Position numbers and translations under genes: made by a program
The notes under the pieces: generated by a model
The model's input: only the letters and a program-made list of their open reading frames with translations
The model's database searches: none
Told to the model about the DNA's origin: nothing
Source: Symsagittifera roscoffensis
Lineage: Eukaryota; Xenacoelomorpha; Acoela; Convolutidae
DNA length: 64,000 nt
Direction of reading: 5' to 3'
NCBI RefSeq assembly: GCF_963678635.1
Contig: NC_087069.1
Location: 12,916,874-12,980,873, forward strand
In this document: positions 1 through 15,355 of the stretch, piece after piece
How the letters are laid out: every line of letters begins with the position of its first letter
Position numbering within the stretch: the first letter of the stretch is position 1

Positions 1-3000
1 TGGTGATGATGATGTTGCTGGATAAGGCGGTAGTGATGGTGATGGTGTTGGTGATGGTGTTGGATAAGAATACCTTGATGGTGATGGTGATGTTGATGGT
101 GATCGTGATGGTGTTGGATAAGGTGATAACGATGGTGATGGTGCTGGTGTTGGATAAGGTGATAGCGATGGTGATGGTGATGTTGAGGGTGATGGTGATG
201 GTGATGGTGATGGTGGTGGTGATGGTGATGGTGATCTTGATGGTGATGGTGTTGGATAAGATGATAGTGACGGTGATGGTGATAGTTATGGTGGTAGGGA
301 TGGCGACTTTGTTGATGATGGTGTAGGATAAGGTGATAGTGATGGTGATGGTGATGATGATGTTGATGGTGATGGTGTTGGATAAGAAGATAGTGATGGC
401 GATGGTTATGTTGATGGTGATCGTGATGGTGTTGGACAGGGTGATTGAGGTGTTGATGTCCTTTGATATGGTGACAGTGATGGTGATGGTGATGGTGATG
501 GTGATGGTGATGGTGATGATGATGGTGATGATGATGGTGATGGTGTTGGATAAGGAGACAGTGATCGCGATGGTTATGCCGATGGTGTGGATAAGGTGAT
601 AGTGATAGTGATGGTGATGGTGATGGTGATGGTGATGGTGATGATGATGGTGATGGTGATGGTGATGTTGATGGTGATGGTGCTGGATCAGGTGATAGTC
701 ATTGTGACGTGATGGTGATGGTGATGGGGTTGGATAAGGTCATAGTTATGGTAATGGTGATGATTAAGGTGGTGGTGATGTTGATGATGTTGGTGATGGT
801 GATGTTTATGGTAGTGGTGATGGTGATGGAAATGGTGATAGTCATGGTGACGTGATGGTGATGGTGATGGGGTTGGATAAGGCAATAGTCATGGTGATGG
901 TGATGATTATGGTGGTGTTGATGGTGATGATGGTGATGATGTTGGTGATGGTGATGGTGATGGTGATGGTGATGGTGTTGGATAAGATGATAGTGATGGT
1001 GATGATGATAGTTAAGCTGGTAGTGATGGTGAATTTGATAATGATGGTGTTAGATAAGGTGATAGTGATGGTGATGGTGATGCTGATGGTGTTGGATAAG
1101 AAGATGACGAGGGTTACGTTGATGGTGATCGTGATGGTGTTGGATAGGGTGATTGAGATGGTGATGTTCTTTGATAAGGTGACAGTGATCACGATGGTTT
1201 TGTTGATGGTGTTGGATAAGGTGATTATGATGGTGATGGTGATGGTGATATATATGTTGATGATGATGGTGATGGTGATGATGATGGCGATGGTGATGAT
1301 GCTGGACAAGGTGATAGTCATGGTGAAGTGATGGTGACGATGATGGTAATGGGGTTGGATAAGGTGATAGTGATGGTGATGGTGATGATTATGGTGGCGG
1401 CGATGGTGATGATGTTGGTGATGGTGATGTTGATGGTGATGGTGATGGTGCTGGACAAGGTGATAGTCATGGTGATGGTGAAAGTTATGGTGGTAGTGAT
1501 GGCGAATTTGATAATGATGGTGCTGGATAAGGTGATAGTTATGGTGATGATGATGATGATGGTGTTGGATATGAAGATAGTGATGGCGAGGGTTATGTTG
1601 ATGGTGATCGTGATGGTGTTGGATAGGGTGATTGAGATGGTGATGTTCTTTGATAAGGTGATAGTGATCACGATGGTTTTGTTGATAGTGTGAGATAAGG
1701 TGATTATGATGTGATGGTGACGGTGTCAGTTATGGTGATGATGCTGGTGATGGTGATGGTGATGTTCTTTGATAAGGTGATAGTGATCACGATGGTTTTG
1801 TTGATAGTGTAGGATTAGGTGATTATGATGGTGATGGTGATGGTGATAGTTAAGGTGATGATGATGGTGATGGTGATGGTGATGGTGATGTTGCTGGACA
1901 AGGTGATAGTCATGGTGAAGTGATGATGACGATGATGGTGATGGGGTTGGATAAGGTGATAGTGATGTTGATGGTGATGATTATGGTGGCGGCGATGGTG
2001 ATGATGTTGGTAATGGTGATATTGATGGTGATGATGATAATGCTGGACAAGTTAATAGCCATGGTGACGCGATAGTGGTGGTGATGGTGATGTTCTTTGA
2101 CAAGTTGATAGTGATCACGATGGTTTTGTTGATAGTGTGGGATAAGGTGATTATGATGGTGATGGTGATGGTGATAGTAATGGTGATGATGATGGTGATG
2201 GTGATGGTGATGGTGATGGTGCTGGACAAGGTGATAGTCATGGTGAAGTGATGGTGACGATGATGGTGATGGGGTTGGATAAGGTGATAGTGATGGTGAT
2301 GGTGATGATGATGGTGTCGGACAAGGTGATACTGATGGTGATGGTGAAAGTTATGGTGGTAGTGATGGCGAATTTGATAATGATGGTGCTGGATAAGGTG
2401 ATAGTTATGGTGATGGTGATGATGATGGTGTTGGATATGAAGATAGTGATGGCGAGGGTTATGTTGATGGTGATCGTGATGGTGTTGGATAGGGTGATTG
2501 AGATGGTGATGTTCTTTGATAAGGTGATAGTGATCACGATGGTTTTGTTGATAGTGTGGGATAAGGTGATTATGATGTGATGGTGACGGTGATAGTTATG
2601 GTGATGATGCTGGTGATGGTGATGGTGATGTTCTTTGACAAGTTGATAGTGATCACGATGGTTTTGTTGATAGTGTGGGATAAGGTGATTATGATGGTGA
2701 TGGTGATGGTGATAGTAATGGTGATGATGATGGTGATGGTGATGGTGATGGTGATGGTGATGGTGATGGTGCTGGACAAGGTGATAGTCATGGTGAAGTG
2801 ATGGTGACGATGATGGTGATGGGGTTGGATAAGGTGATAGTGATGGTGATGATGATGATGATGGTGTTGGATAAGGTGATAGTTATCGTGATGGTGATGA
2901 TGATGGTGTTGGATATGAAGATAGTGATGGCGAGGGTTATGTTGAAGGTGATCGTGATGGTGTTGGATAGGGTGATTGAGATGGTGATGTTCTTTGATAA

Positions 3001-4759
3001 GGTGATAGTGATCACGATGGTTTTGTTGATAGTGTGGGATAAGGTGATTATGATGTGATGGTGACGGTGATAGTTATGGTGATGATGCTGGTGATGGTGA
3101 TGGTGATGGTGATGGTGATGGTGATGTTGATGGTGCTGGACAAGGTGATAGTCATGGTGAAGTGATGATGACGATGATGGTGATGGGGTTGGATAAGGTG
3201 ATAGTGATGTTGATGGTGATGATTATGGTGGCGGCGATGGTGATGATGTTGGTGATGGTGATGTTGATGGTGATGATGATAATGCTGGACAAGTTAATAG
3301 CCATGGTGACGCGATAGTGGTGGTGATGGTGATGTTCTTTGACAAGTTGATAGTGATCACGATGGTTTTGTTGATAGTGTGGGATAAGGTGATTATGATG
3401 ATGATGGTGATGGTGATAGTAATGGTGATGATGATGGTGATGGTGATGGTGATGGTGATGGTGATGGTGCTGGACAAGGTGATAGTCATGGTGAAGTGAT
3501 GGTGACGATGATGGTGATGGGGTTGGATAAGGTGATAGTGATGGTGATGGTGATGATGATGGTGTTGGACAAGAAGATAGTGATGGCGAGGGTTATGTTG
3601 ATGGTGTTCGTGATGGTGTTGGATAGGGTGATTGAGATGTTGATGTTCTTTGATAAGGTGATAGTGATCACGATGGTTTTCTTGATAGTGTGGGATAAGG
3701 TGATTATGATGGTGATGGTGATGGTGATAGTTATGGTGATGGTGATGGTGATGGTGCTGGACAAGGTGATAGTAATGGTGAAGTGATGGTGACGATGATG
3801 GTAATGGGGCTTGATAAGGTGATAGTGATGGTGATGGTGATGATTATGGTGGCGGCGATGGTGATGATGTTGGTGATGGTGATGTTGATGGTGATGGTGA
3901 TGGTGCTGGACAAGGTGATAGTCAGGGTGACGCGATAGTGGTGGTGATGGGGTTGGATAAGGTGATAGTGATGGTTATGGTGATGATTATGGTGGTGGTG
4001 ATGTTGATGATGTTGGTGATGGTGATGTTGATGGTAAAGGTGATGGTGTTGGACAAGGTGATAGTGATGGTGATGGTGATAGTTATGGTGGTAGTGATGG
4101 CGAATTTGATAAAGATGGTGTTGGATAAGGTGATAGTGATGGTGATGGTGATGATGATGGTGTTGGATATGAAGATAGTGATGGCGAGGGTTATGTTGAT
4201 GGTGATCGTGATGGTGTTGGATAGGGTGATTGAGATGGTGATGTTCTTTGATAAGGTGATAATGATCACGATGGTTTTGTTGATGGTGTTGGATAAGGTG
4301 ATTTTGATGGTGATGGTGATGGTGATAGTTATGGTGATAATGTTGGTGATGGTGATGGTGATGTTGATGGTGATGGTGATGGTGCTTGACAAGGTGATAG
4401 TCATGGTGAAGTGATGGTGACGGTGATGTTGATGGGGTTGGATAAGGTGAAAGTGATGGTGATGGTGATGATTATGGTGGTGGTGATGGTGATGATGTTG
4501 GAGATGGTGATGTTATTGGTAATGGTGATGGTGTTGGACAAGGTGATAGTCATGGTGAAGTGATGGTGATGGTGTTGGATATGAAGATAGTGATGGCGAG
4601 GGTTATGTTGATGGTGATCGTGATGGTGTTGGATAAGGTGATAGTGATGGTGATGGTGATGATTATGATGGCGGTGATGGTGATGATGTTGGTGATGGTG
4701 ATGTTGATGGTAGTGGTGATGGTGTTGCACAAGGTATTGCACAAGGTGATAGTCATGGC

Positions 4760-7140
4760 GACGTGATGGTGATGGTGATGGGGTTGGATAAGGTGATATT
4801 GATGGTGATGGTGATGATTTTCGTGGTGGTGGTGATGGTGATGATATTGGTGATGGTGATGGTGATGGTGATGGTGATGGTGATGGTGATGGTGATGGTG
4901 ATGGTGATGGTGTTGGTGATGGTGATGGTGATGGTGATGGTGATGGTGATGGTGATGGTGATGGTGATGGTGATGGTGATGGATAAGGTGGTAGTGATGG
5001 TGATGGTATTGGTGATGGTGTTGGAGAAGAAGATCTTGATGGTGATGGTGATGTTGATAGTGATCGTGATGGTGTTGGATAAGGTGATAGTGATGGTGAT
5101 GGTGATGGTGTTGGATAAGGTGATAGTGATGGCGATGGTGATGGTTTATGGTGGTGGTGATGTTGATGTTGATGTTGTTAGGGATGGTGGTAGCGATGGT
5201 GATGGTGATGATGATGGTGATGGTGATGCTGATAGTATTGATGATGAAGATGGCTCTGGATAAGGTGATAGTGATGGTGATGGTGATGGTGATGGTGATG
5301 GTGATGGTGATGGTGATGGTGATGGTTATGGTGATGGTGACGGTGATAGTGATGGTGATGGTGATAGTTATGGTGGTAGTGATGGTGAGTTTGATGATGA
5401 TGGTGTTGGTTAAGGTGTTGGTGATGGTGATTATGATGGTGATGGTGATGGTGTTGGATAAGAAGATAGTGGTGGCGATGATTATGTTGATGGTGAGCGT
5501 GATGGTGTTGGATAAGGTGATTGTGATGGTGATGTTGCTGGATAAATTGATAGTGATGGTGATGGTGATGGTGATGGTGTTGGATAAGAAGATAGTGATG
5601 GTGATGGTGATGGTGATGGTGATGGTTATGTTGATGGTGATGTTGATGGTGATGGTGATGGTGTTGGACAAGGTGATAGTCATGCTGACATGATGATGAT
5701 AGTGATGGGATTGGATATGGTTATAGTGATGGTGAAGGTGATGATTTTGGTGGTGGTGGTGGTGGTGGTGATGGTGATGATGTTGGTGATGGTGATTTTT
5801 ATGGTAATGGTGATGGTGTTGGAGAAGAAGATCTTGATGGTGATGGTGATGTTGATGGTGATCGTGATGGTGTTGGATAAGGTGATAATGGTGGTGATGG
5901 TGATGGTGTTGGATAAGGTGATAGTGACGGCGATGGTGATGGTTATGGTGGTGGTGATGGTGATATGGATGTTGTTAGGGATGGTGGTAGCGATGGTGAT
6001 CGTGATGATGAGGGTGATGGTGATGCTGATAGTGTTGATAATGATGATGGCTGTGGACAAGGTGATGGTGATGGTGATAGTGAGGGTGATGGTGATGGTG
6101 ATGGTGATGGTGATGGTGATGGTGATGGTGATGGTGATGGTGGTGGTGATGGTGATGGTGATGTTGATGGTGATGGTGATGGTGATGGTGATGGTGATGG
6201 TGATGGTGATAGTGATAGTGATGGTGATGGTGATGGTGATAGTTATGGTGGTAGTGATGGTGAGTTTGATGATGATGGTGTTGGTTGAGGTGATAGTGAT
6301 GGTGATTATGATGGTGATGGTGATGGTTTTGGATAAGAAGAGAGTGGGTGGCGATGATTATGTTGATGGTGATCGTGATGGTGTTGGATAAGGTGATTGT
6401 GACGGTGAGGGTGATGGTGATGGTGATAGTGACGGTGATGGTGATGGTGATGGTGATGGTGATGGTGATGGTGATGGTGATGGTGATGGTGATGGTGATG
6501 GTGATGGTACTGGACAAGGTGATAGTAATGGTGAAGTGATGGTGACGATGATGGTGATGGGGCTTGATAAGGTGATAGTGATGGTGATGGTGATGATTAT
6601 GGTGGCGGCGATGGTGATGATGTTGGTGATGGTGATGTTGATGGTGATGGTGATGGTGCTGGACAAGGTGATAGTCATGGTGACGAGATACTGGTGGTGA
6701 TGGGTTGGATAAGGTGATAGTGATGGTGATGGTGATGATTATGGTGGCGGTGATGTTGATGATGTTGGTGATGGTGCTATTGATGGTAATGGTTATGGTG
6801 TTGGACAAGGTGATAGTGATGGTGATGGTGAAAGTTATGGTGGTAGTGATGGCGAATTTGATAATGATGGTGCTGGATAAGGTGATAGTTATGGTGATGG
6901 TGATGATGATGGTGTTGGATATGAAGATAGTGATGGCGAGGGTTATGTTGATGGTGATCGTGATGGTGTTGGATAGGGTGATTGAGATGTTGATGTTCTT
7001 TGATAAGGTGATAGTGATCACGATGGTTTTGTTGATAGTGTGGGATAAGGTGATTATGATGGTGATGGTGATGGTGATAGTTATGGTGATGGTGATGGTG
7101 ATGGTACTGGACAAGGTGATAGTAATGGTGAAGTGATGGT
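4760..7140 (+). repeat. Satellite super-unit, copy A
   Basis: This block recurs in the same order about 8.19 kb downstream. Landmarks shared with copy B include GGCTCTGGATAAGG (5250 and 13436), GTTGTTAGGGATGG (about 5971 and 14158) and the ATGATGATGATAGTGATGGG start (5690 and 13875). Offsets between landmarks are about 8185 to 8230 bases, so small indels separate the copies. Part of the block (5690-7140) is also copied at 7660-9190. Confidence 0.7.
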
Positions 7141-8417
7141 GACGATGATGCTGATGGGGCTTGATAAGGTGATAGTGATGGTGATGGTGATGGTGATCTT
7201 GATGGTGATGGTGTTGGATAAGATGATAGTGACGGTGGTGGTGATAGTTATGGTGGTAGTGATGGCGACTTTGATGATGATGGTGTAGGATAAGGTGATA
7301 GTGATGGTGATGGTGATGATGATGTTGATGGTGATGTTGCTGGATAAGGTGGCAGTGATGGTGATGGTGATGGTGATATTGCTGGATAAGGTGGCAGTGA
7401 TGGTGATGGTGTTGGATAAGAAGATAGTGGTGGCGATGATTATGTTGATGGTGAGCGTGATGGTGTTGGATAAGGTGATTGTGATGGTGATGTTGCTGGA
7501 TAAATTGATAGTGATGGTGATGGTGATGGTGATGGTGTTGGATAAGAAGATAGTGATGGTGATGGTGATGGTGATGGTGATGGTGATGGTGATGGTTATG
7601 TTGATGGTGATGTTGATGGTGATGGTGATGGTGTTGGACAAGGTGATAGTCATGCTGACATGATGATGATAGTGATGGGATTGGATAAGGTTATAGTGAT
7701 GGTGATGGTGATGATTTTGGTGGTGGTGGTGGTGGCGGTGGTGATGGTGATGATGTTGGTGATGGTGATTTTTATGGTAATGGTGATGGTGTTGGAGAAG
7801 AAGATCTTGATGGTGATGGTGATGTTGATGGTGATCGTGATGGTGTTGGATAAGGTGATAGTGGTGGTGATGGTGATGGTATTGGATAAGGTGATAGTGA
7901 CGGCGATGGTGATGGTTATGGTGGTGGTGATGGTGATATGGATGTTGTTAGGGATGGTGGTAGCGATGGTGATCGTGATGATGAGGGTGATGGTGATGCT
8001 GATAGTGTTGATAATGATGATGGCTGTGGACAAGGTGATGGTGGTGGTGATAGTGAGGGTGATGGTGATGGTGATGGTGATGGTGATGGTGATGGTGATG
8101 GTGATGGTGATGGTGATGGTGATGGTGGTAGTGATGGTGATGGTGATGTTGATGGTGATGGTGATGGTGATGGTGATGGTGATGGTGATAGTGATAGTGA
8201 TGGTGATGGTGATGGTGATGGTGATAGTTATGGTGGTAGTGATGGTGAGTTTGATGATGATGGTGTTGGTTGAGGTGATAGTGATGGTGATTATGTTGGT
8301 GATGGTGATGGTTTTGGATAAGAAGATAGTGGTGGCGATGATTATGTTGATGGTGATCGTGATGGTGTTGGATAAGGTGATTGTGACGGTGAGGGTGATG
8401 GTGATGGTGATAGTGAC

Positions 8418-8558
8418 GGTGATGGTGATGGTGATGGTGATGGTGATGGTGATGGTGATGGTGATGGTGATGGTGATGGTGATGGTGATGGTGATGGTGA
8501 TGGTGATGGTGATGGTGATGGTGATGGTGATGGTGATGGTGATGGTGATGGTGATGGT
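8418..8558 (+). repeat. Uninterrupted GGTGAT run
   Basis: The longest clean tract in the left array: about 23 perfect tandem hexamers with no linker. The GG pairs are spaced by four bases, which is compatible with stacked two-tetrad G-quadruplexes on the plus strand. Confidence 0.9.
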
Positions 8559-11500
8559 ACTGGACAAGGTGATAGTAATGGTGAAGTGATGGTGACGATG
8601 ATGGTGATGGGACTTGATAAGGTGATAGTGATGGTGATGGTGATGATTATGGTGGCGGCGATGGTGATGATGTTGGTGATGGTGATGTTGATGGTGATGG
8701 TGATGGTGCTGGACAAGGTGATAGTCATGGTGACGAGATACTGGTGGTGATGGGGTTGGATAAGGTGATAGTGATGGTGATGGTGATGATTATGGTGGTG
8801 GTGATGTTGATGATGTTGGTGATGGTGCTGTTGATGGTAATGGTTATGGTGTTGGACAAGGTGATAGTGATGGTGATGGTGAAAGTTATGGTGGTAGTGA
8901 TGGCGAATTTGATAATGATGGTGCTGGATAAGGTGATAGTTATGGTGATGGTGATGATGATGGTGTTGGATATGAAGATAGTGATGGCGAGGGTTATGTT
9001 GATGGTGATCGTGATGGTGTTGGATAGGGTGATTGAGATGTTGATGTTCTTTGATAAGGTGATAGTGATCACGATGGTTTTGTTGATAGTGTGGGATAAG
9101 GTGATTATGATGGTGATGGTGATGGTGATAGTTATGGTGATGGTGATGGTGATGGTACTGGACAAGGTGATAGTAATGGTGAAGTGATGGTGACGATGAT
9201 GCTGATGGGGCTTGATAAGGAGATAGTGATGGTGATGGTGATGGTGATCTTGATGATGATGGTGTAGGATAAGGTGATAGTGATGGTGATGGTGATGATG
9301 ATGTTGATGGTGATGTTGCTGGATAAGGTGGCAGTGATGGTGATGGTGATGGTGATATTGCTGGATAAGGTGGCAGTGATGGTGATGGTGATGGTGATGG
9401 TGTTGGATAAGAAGATAGTGATGGCGATGGTTATGTTGATGGTGATCGTGATGGTGTTGGACAGGGTGATTGAGGTGTTGATGTCCTTTGATATGGTGAC
9501 AGTGATGGTGATGGTGATGGTGATGGTGATGGTGATGGTGATGGTGATGGTGATGGTGATGGTGATGGTGATGGTGATGATGATGGTGATGGTGATGGTG
9601 ATGGTGTTGGATAAGGAGACAGTGATCGCGATGGTTATGCCGATGGTGTGGATAAGGTGATAGTGATAGTGATGGTGATGGTGATGGTGATGGTGATGGT
9701 GATGGTGATGGTCATGGTGATGGTGATGGTGATGGTTATGGTGATGATGATGGTGATGGTGATGATGATGTTGATGGTGATGGTGATGGTGCTGGATCAG
9801 GTGATAGTCATGGTGACGTGATGGTGATGGTGATGGGGTTGGATAAGGTCATAGTGATGGTAATGGTGATGATTAAGGTGGTGGTGATGTTGATGATGTT
9901 GGTGATGGTGATGTTTATGGTAATGGTGATGGTGATGGACATGGTGATAAGGTGATGATGGTGTAGGATAAGGTGATAGTGATGGTGATGGTGATGATGA
10001 TGTTGATGGTGATGTTGCTGGATAAGGTGGCAGTGATGGTGATGGTGATGGTGATGGTGTTGGATAAGAAGATAGTGATGGCGATGGTTTTGTTGATGGT
10101 GATCGTGATGGTGTTGGACAGGGTGATTGAGGTGTTGATGTCCTTTGATATGGTGACAGTGATGGTGATGGTGATGGTGATGGTGATGGTGATGGTGATG
10201 GTGATGGTGATGGTGATGATGATGGTGATGGTGATGGTGATGGTGTTGGATAAGGAGACAGTGATCGCGATGGTTATGCCGATGGTGTGGATAAGGTGAT
10301 AGTGATAGTGATGGTGATGGTGATGGTGATGGTGATGGTCATGGTGATGGTGATGGTGATGGTTATGGTGATGATGATGGTGATGGTGATGGTGATGTTG
10401 ATGGTGATGGTGATGGTGCTGGATCAGCTGATAGTCATGGTGACGTGATGGTGATGGTGATGGGGTTGGATAAGGTCATAGTGATGGTAATGGTGATGAT
10501 TAAGGTGGTGATGATGTTGGTGATGGTGATGGTGATGGTGATGGTGATGGTGTTGGATAAGATGATAGTGATGGTGATGATGATAGTTAAGCTGGTAGTG
10601 ATGGTGAATTTGATAATGATGGTGTTAGATAAGGTGATAGTGATGGTGATGGTGATGCTGATGGTGTTGGATAAGAAGATGACGAGGGTTATGTTGATGG
10701 TGATCGTGATGGTGTTGGATAGGGTGATTGAGATGGTGATGTTCTTTGATAAGGTGATAGTGATCACGATGGTTTTGTTGATGGTGTTGGATAAGGTGAT
10801 TATGATGATGATGGTGATGGTGATATATATGTTGATGATGATGGTGATGGTGATGATGATGGCGATGGTGATGATGCTGGACAAGGTGATAGTCACGGTG
10901 AAGTGATGGTGACGATGATGGTAGTGGGGTTGGATAAGGTGATAGTGATGGTGATGGTGATGATTATGGTGGCGGCGATGGTGATGATGTTGGTGATGGT
11001 GATGTTGATGGTGATGGTGATGGTGCTGGACAAGGTGATAGTCATGGTGACGCGATACTGGTGGTGATGGGGTTGGATAAGGTGATAGTGATGGTGATGG
11101 TGATGATTATGGTGATGGTGATGTTGATGATGTTGGTGATGGTGCTGTTGATGGTAATGGTTATGGTGTTGGACAAGGTGATACTGATGGTGATGGTGAA
11201 AGTTATGGTGGTAGTGATGGCGAATTTGATAATGATGGTGCTGGATAAGGTGATAGTTATGGTGATGGTGATGATGATGGTGTTGGATATGAAGATAGTG
11301 ATGGCGAGGGTTATGTTGATGGTGATCGTGATGGTGTTGGATAGGGTGATTGAGATGGTGATGTTCTTTGATAAGGTGATAGTGATCACGATGGTTTTGT
11401 TGATAGTGTGGGATAAGGTGATTATGATGTGATGGTGACGGTGATAGTTATGGTGATGATGCTGGTGATGTTGATGGTGATGTTCTTTGATAAGGTGATA

Positions 11501-12984
11501 GTGATCACGATGGTTTTGTTGATAGTGTAGGATTAGGTGATTATGATGGTGATGGTGATGGTGATAGTTAAGGTGATGATGATGGTGATGGTGATGGTGA
11601 TGGTGATGGTGATGGTGATGGTGCTGGACAAGGTGATAGTCATGGTGAAGTGATGATGACGATGATGGTGATGGGGTTGGATAAGGTGATAGTGATGTTG
11701 ATGGTGATGATTATGGTGGCGGCGATGGTGATGATGTTGGTGATGGTGATGTTGATGGTGATGATGATAATGCTGGACAAGTTAATAGCCATGGTGACGC
11801 GATAGTGGTGGTGATGGTGATGTTCTTTGACAAGTTGATAGTGATCACGATGGTTTTGTTGATAGTGTGGGATAAGGTGATTATGATGGTGATGGTGATG
11901 GTGATAGTAATGGTGATGATGATGGTGATGGGGTTGGATAAGGTGATAGTGATGGTGATGGTGATGATGATGGTGTTGGACAAGAAGATAGTGATGGCGA
12001 GGGTTATGTTGATGGTGTTCGTGATGGTGTTGGATAGGGTGATTGAGATGTTGATGTTCTTTGAAAGGTGATAGTGATCACGATGGTTTTCTTGATAGTG
12101 TGGGATAAGGTGATTATGATGGTGATGGTGATGATGATAGTTATGGTGAGGGTGATGGTGATGGTACTGGACAAGGTGATAGTAATGGTGAAGTGATGGT
12201 GACGATGATGGTAATGGGGCTTGATAAGGTGATAGTGATGGTGATGGTGATGATTATGGTGGCGGCGATGGTGAAGATGTTGGTGATGGTGATGTTGATG
12301 GTGATGGTGATGGTGCTGGACAAGGTGATAGTCAGGGTGACGCGATAGTGGTGGTGATGGGGTTGGATAAGGTGATAGTGATGGTGATGGTGATAGTTAT
12401 GGTGGTAGTGATGGCGAATTTGATAAAGATGGTGTTGGATAAGGTGATAGTGATGGTGATGGTGATGATGATGGTGTTGGATATGAAGATAGTGATGGCG
12501 AGGATTATGTTGATGGTGATCGTGATGGTGTTGGATAGGGTGATTGAGATGGTGATGTTCTTTGATAAGGTGATAATGATCACGATGGTTTTGTTGATGG
12601 TGTTGGATAAGGTGATTTTGATGGTGATGGTGATGGTGATAGTTATGGTGATGATGTTGGTGATGGTGATGGTGATGTTGATGGTGATGGTGATGGTGCT
12701 TGACAAGGTGATAGTCATGGTGAAGTGATGGTGACGGTGATGTTGATGGGGTTGGATAAGGTGAAAGTGATGGTGATGGTGATGATTATGGTGGTGGTGA
12801 TGGTGATGATGTTGGAGATGGTGATGTTATTGGTAATGGTGATAGTGTTGGACAAGGTGATAGTCATGGTGACGTGATGGTGATGGTGATGGGGTTGGAT
12901 AAGGTGATAGTGATGGTGATGGTGATGATTATGATGGCGGTGATGGTGGTAGTCATGACATTATGATGACAAGGTGATAGTCAT

Positions 12985-15355
12985 GGCGACGTGATGGTGA
13001 TGGTGATGGGGTTGGATAAGGTGATATTGATGGTGATGGTGATGATTTTCGTGGTGGTGGTGATGGTGATGATATTGGTGATGGTGATGGTGATGGTGAT
13101 GGTGTTGGTGATGGTGATGGTGATGGTGATGGTGATGGTGATGGTGATGGTGATGGTGATGGATAAGGTGGTAGTGATGGTGATGGTATTGGTGATGGTG
13201 TTGGAGAAGAAGATCTTGATGGTGATGGTGATGTTGATAGTGATCGTGATGGTGTTGGATAAGGTGATAGTGATGGTGATGGTGATGGTGATGGTGTTGG
13301 ATAAGGTGATAGTGATGGCGATGGTGATGGTTATGGTGGTGATGATGGTGATGTTGAAGTTGTTAGGGATGGTGGTAGCGATGGTGATGGTGATGATGAT
13401 AGTGATGGTGATGCTGATAGTATTGATGATGATGATGGCTCTGGATAAGGTGATAGTGATGTTGATGGTGATGGTGATCGTGATGGTGATGGTGATGGTG
13501 ATGGTGATGGTTATGGTGATGGTGACGGTGATAGTGATGGTGATGGTGATAGTTATGGTGGTAGTGATGGTGAGTTTGATGATGATGGTGTTGGTTAAGG
13601 TGTTGGTGATGGTGATTATGATGGTGATGGTGATGGTGTTGGATAAGAAGATAGTGGTGGCGATGATTATGTTGATGGTGAGCGTGATGGTGTTGGATAA
13701 GGTGATTGTGATGGTGATGTTGCTGGATAAATTGATAGTGATGGTGATGGTGATGGTGATGGTGTTGGATAAGAAGATAGTGATGGTGATGGTGATGGTG
13801 ATGGTGATGGTTATGTTGATGGTGATGTTGATGGTGATGGTGATGGTGTTGGACAAGGTGATAGTCATACTGACATGATGATGATAGTGATGGGATTGGA
13901 TAAGGTTATAGTGGTGGTGATGGTGATGATTTTGGTGGTGGTGGTAGTGGTGGTGGTGATGGTGATGATGTTGGTGATGGTGATTTTTATAGTAATGGTG
14001 ATGGTGATGGAGAAGAAGATCTTGATGGTGATGGTGATGTTGATGGTGATCGTGATGGTGTTGGATAAGGTGATAGTGGTGGTGATGGTGATGGTGTTGG
14101 ATAAGGTGATAGTGACGGCGATGGTGATGGTTATGGTGGTGGTGATGGTGATATGGATGTTGTTAGGGATGGTGGTAGCGATGGTGATCGTGATGATGAG
14201 GGTGATGGTGATGCTGATAGTGTTGATAATGATGATGGCTGTGCACAAGGTGATGGTGATGGTGAGGGTGATGGTGATGGTGATAGTGAGGGTGATGGTG
14301 ATGGTGATGGTGATGGTGATGGTGATGGTGATGGTGATGGTGATGGTGATGGTGGTGGTGATGGTGATGGTGATGGTGATGTTGATGGTGATGGTGATGG
14401 TGATGGTGATGGTGATAGTGATAGTGATGGTGATGGTGATGGTGATAGTTATGGTGGTAGTGATGGTGAGTTTGATGATGATGGTGTTGGTTGAGGTGAT
14501 AGTGATGGTGATTATGATGGTGATGGTGATGGTTTTGGATAAGAAGATAGTGGTGGCGATGATTATGTTGATGGTGATCGTGATGGTGTTGGATAAGGTG
14601 ATTGTGACGGTGAGGGTGATGGTGATGGTGATAGTGACGGTGATGGTGATGGTGATGGTGATGGTGATGGTGATGGTGATGGTGATGGTGATGGTGATGG
14701 TGATGGTGATGGTGATGGTGATGGTACTGGACAAGGTGATAGTAATGGTGAAGTGATGGTGACGATGATGGTGATGGGGCTTGATAAAGTGATAGTGATG
14801 GTGATGGTGATGATTATGGTGGCGGCGATGGTGATGATGTTGGTGATGGTGATGTTGATGGTGATGGTGATGGTGATGGACAAGGTGATAGTCATGGTGA
14901 CGCGATACTGGTGGTGATGGGGTTGGATAAGGTGATAGTGATGGTGATGGTGATGATTATGGTGGTGGTGATGTTGATGATGTTGGTGATGGTGCTGTTG
15001 ATGGTAATGGTTATGGTGTTGGACAAGGTGATAGTGATGGTGATGGTGAAAGTTATGGTGGTAGTGATGGCGAATTTGATAATGATGGTGCTGGATAAGG
15101 TGATAGTTATGGTGATGGTGATGATGATGGTGTTGGATATGAAGATAGTGATGGCGAGGGTTATGTTGATGGTGATCGTGATGGTGTTGGATAGGGTGAT
15201 TGAGATGTTGATGTTCTTTGATAAGGTGATAGTGATCACGATGGTTTTGTTGATAGTGTGGGATAAGGTGATTATGATGGTGATGGTGATGGTGATAGTT
15301 ATGGTGATTGTGATGGTGATGGTACTGGACAAGGTGATAGTAATGGTGAAGTGAT
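12985..15355 (+). repeat. Satellite super-unit, copy B
   Basis: Second copy of the block at 4760-7140, with the same series of landmarks in the same order. The copies differ mainly in the number of GGTGAT hexamers between landmarks, as expected from slippage after a large unequal exchange. A further partial copy of the same landmarks lies at 16300-18600. Confidence 0.7.

Noticed and set aside
5965..6288. Asp-Gly-rich acidic frame (also at 7938, 14153 and 17509) resembling calcium-binding or EF-hand-like repeats
   Set aside because: All copies are explained by satellite block duplication. The competing frames are equally open, and no signal peptide or flanking exon was found.
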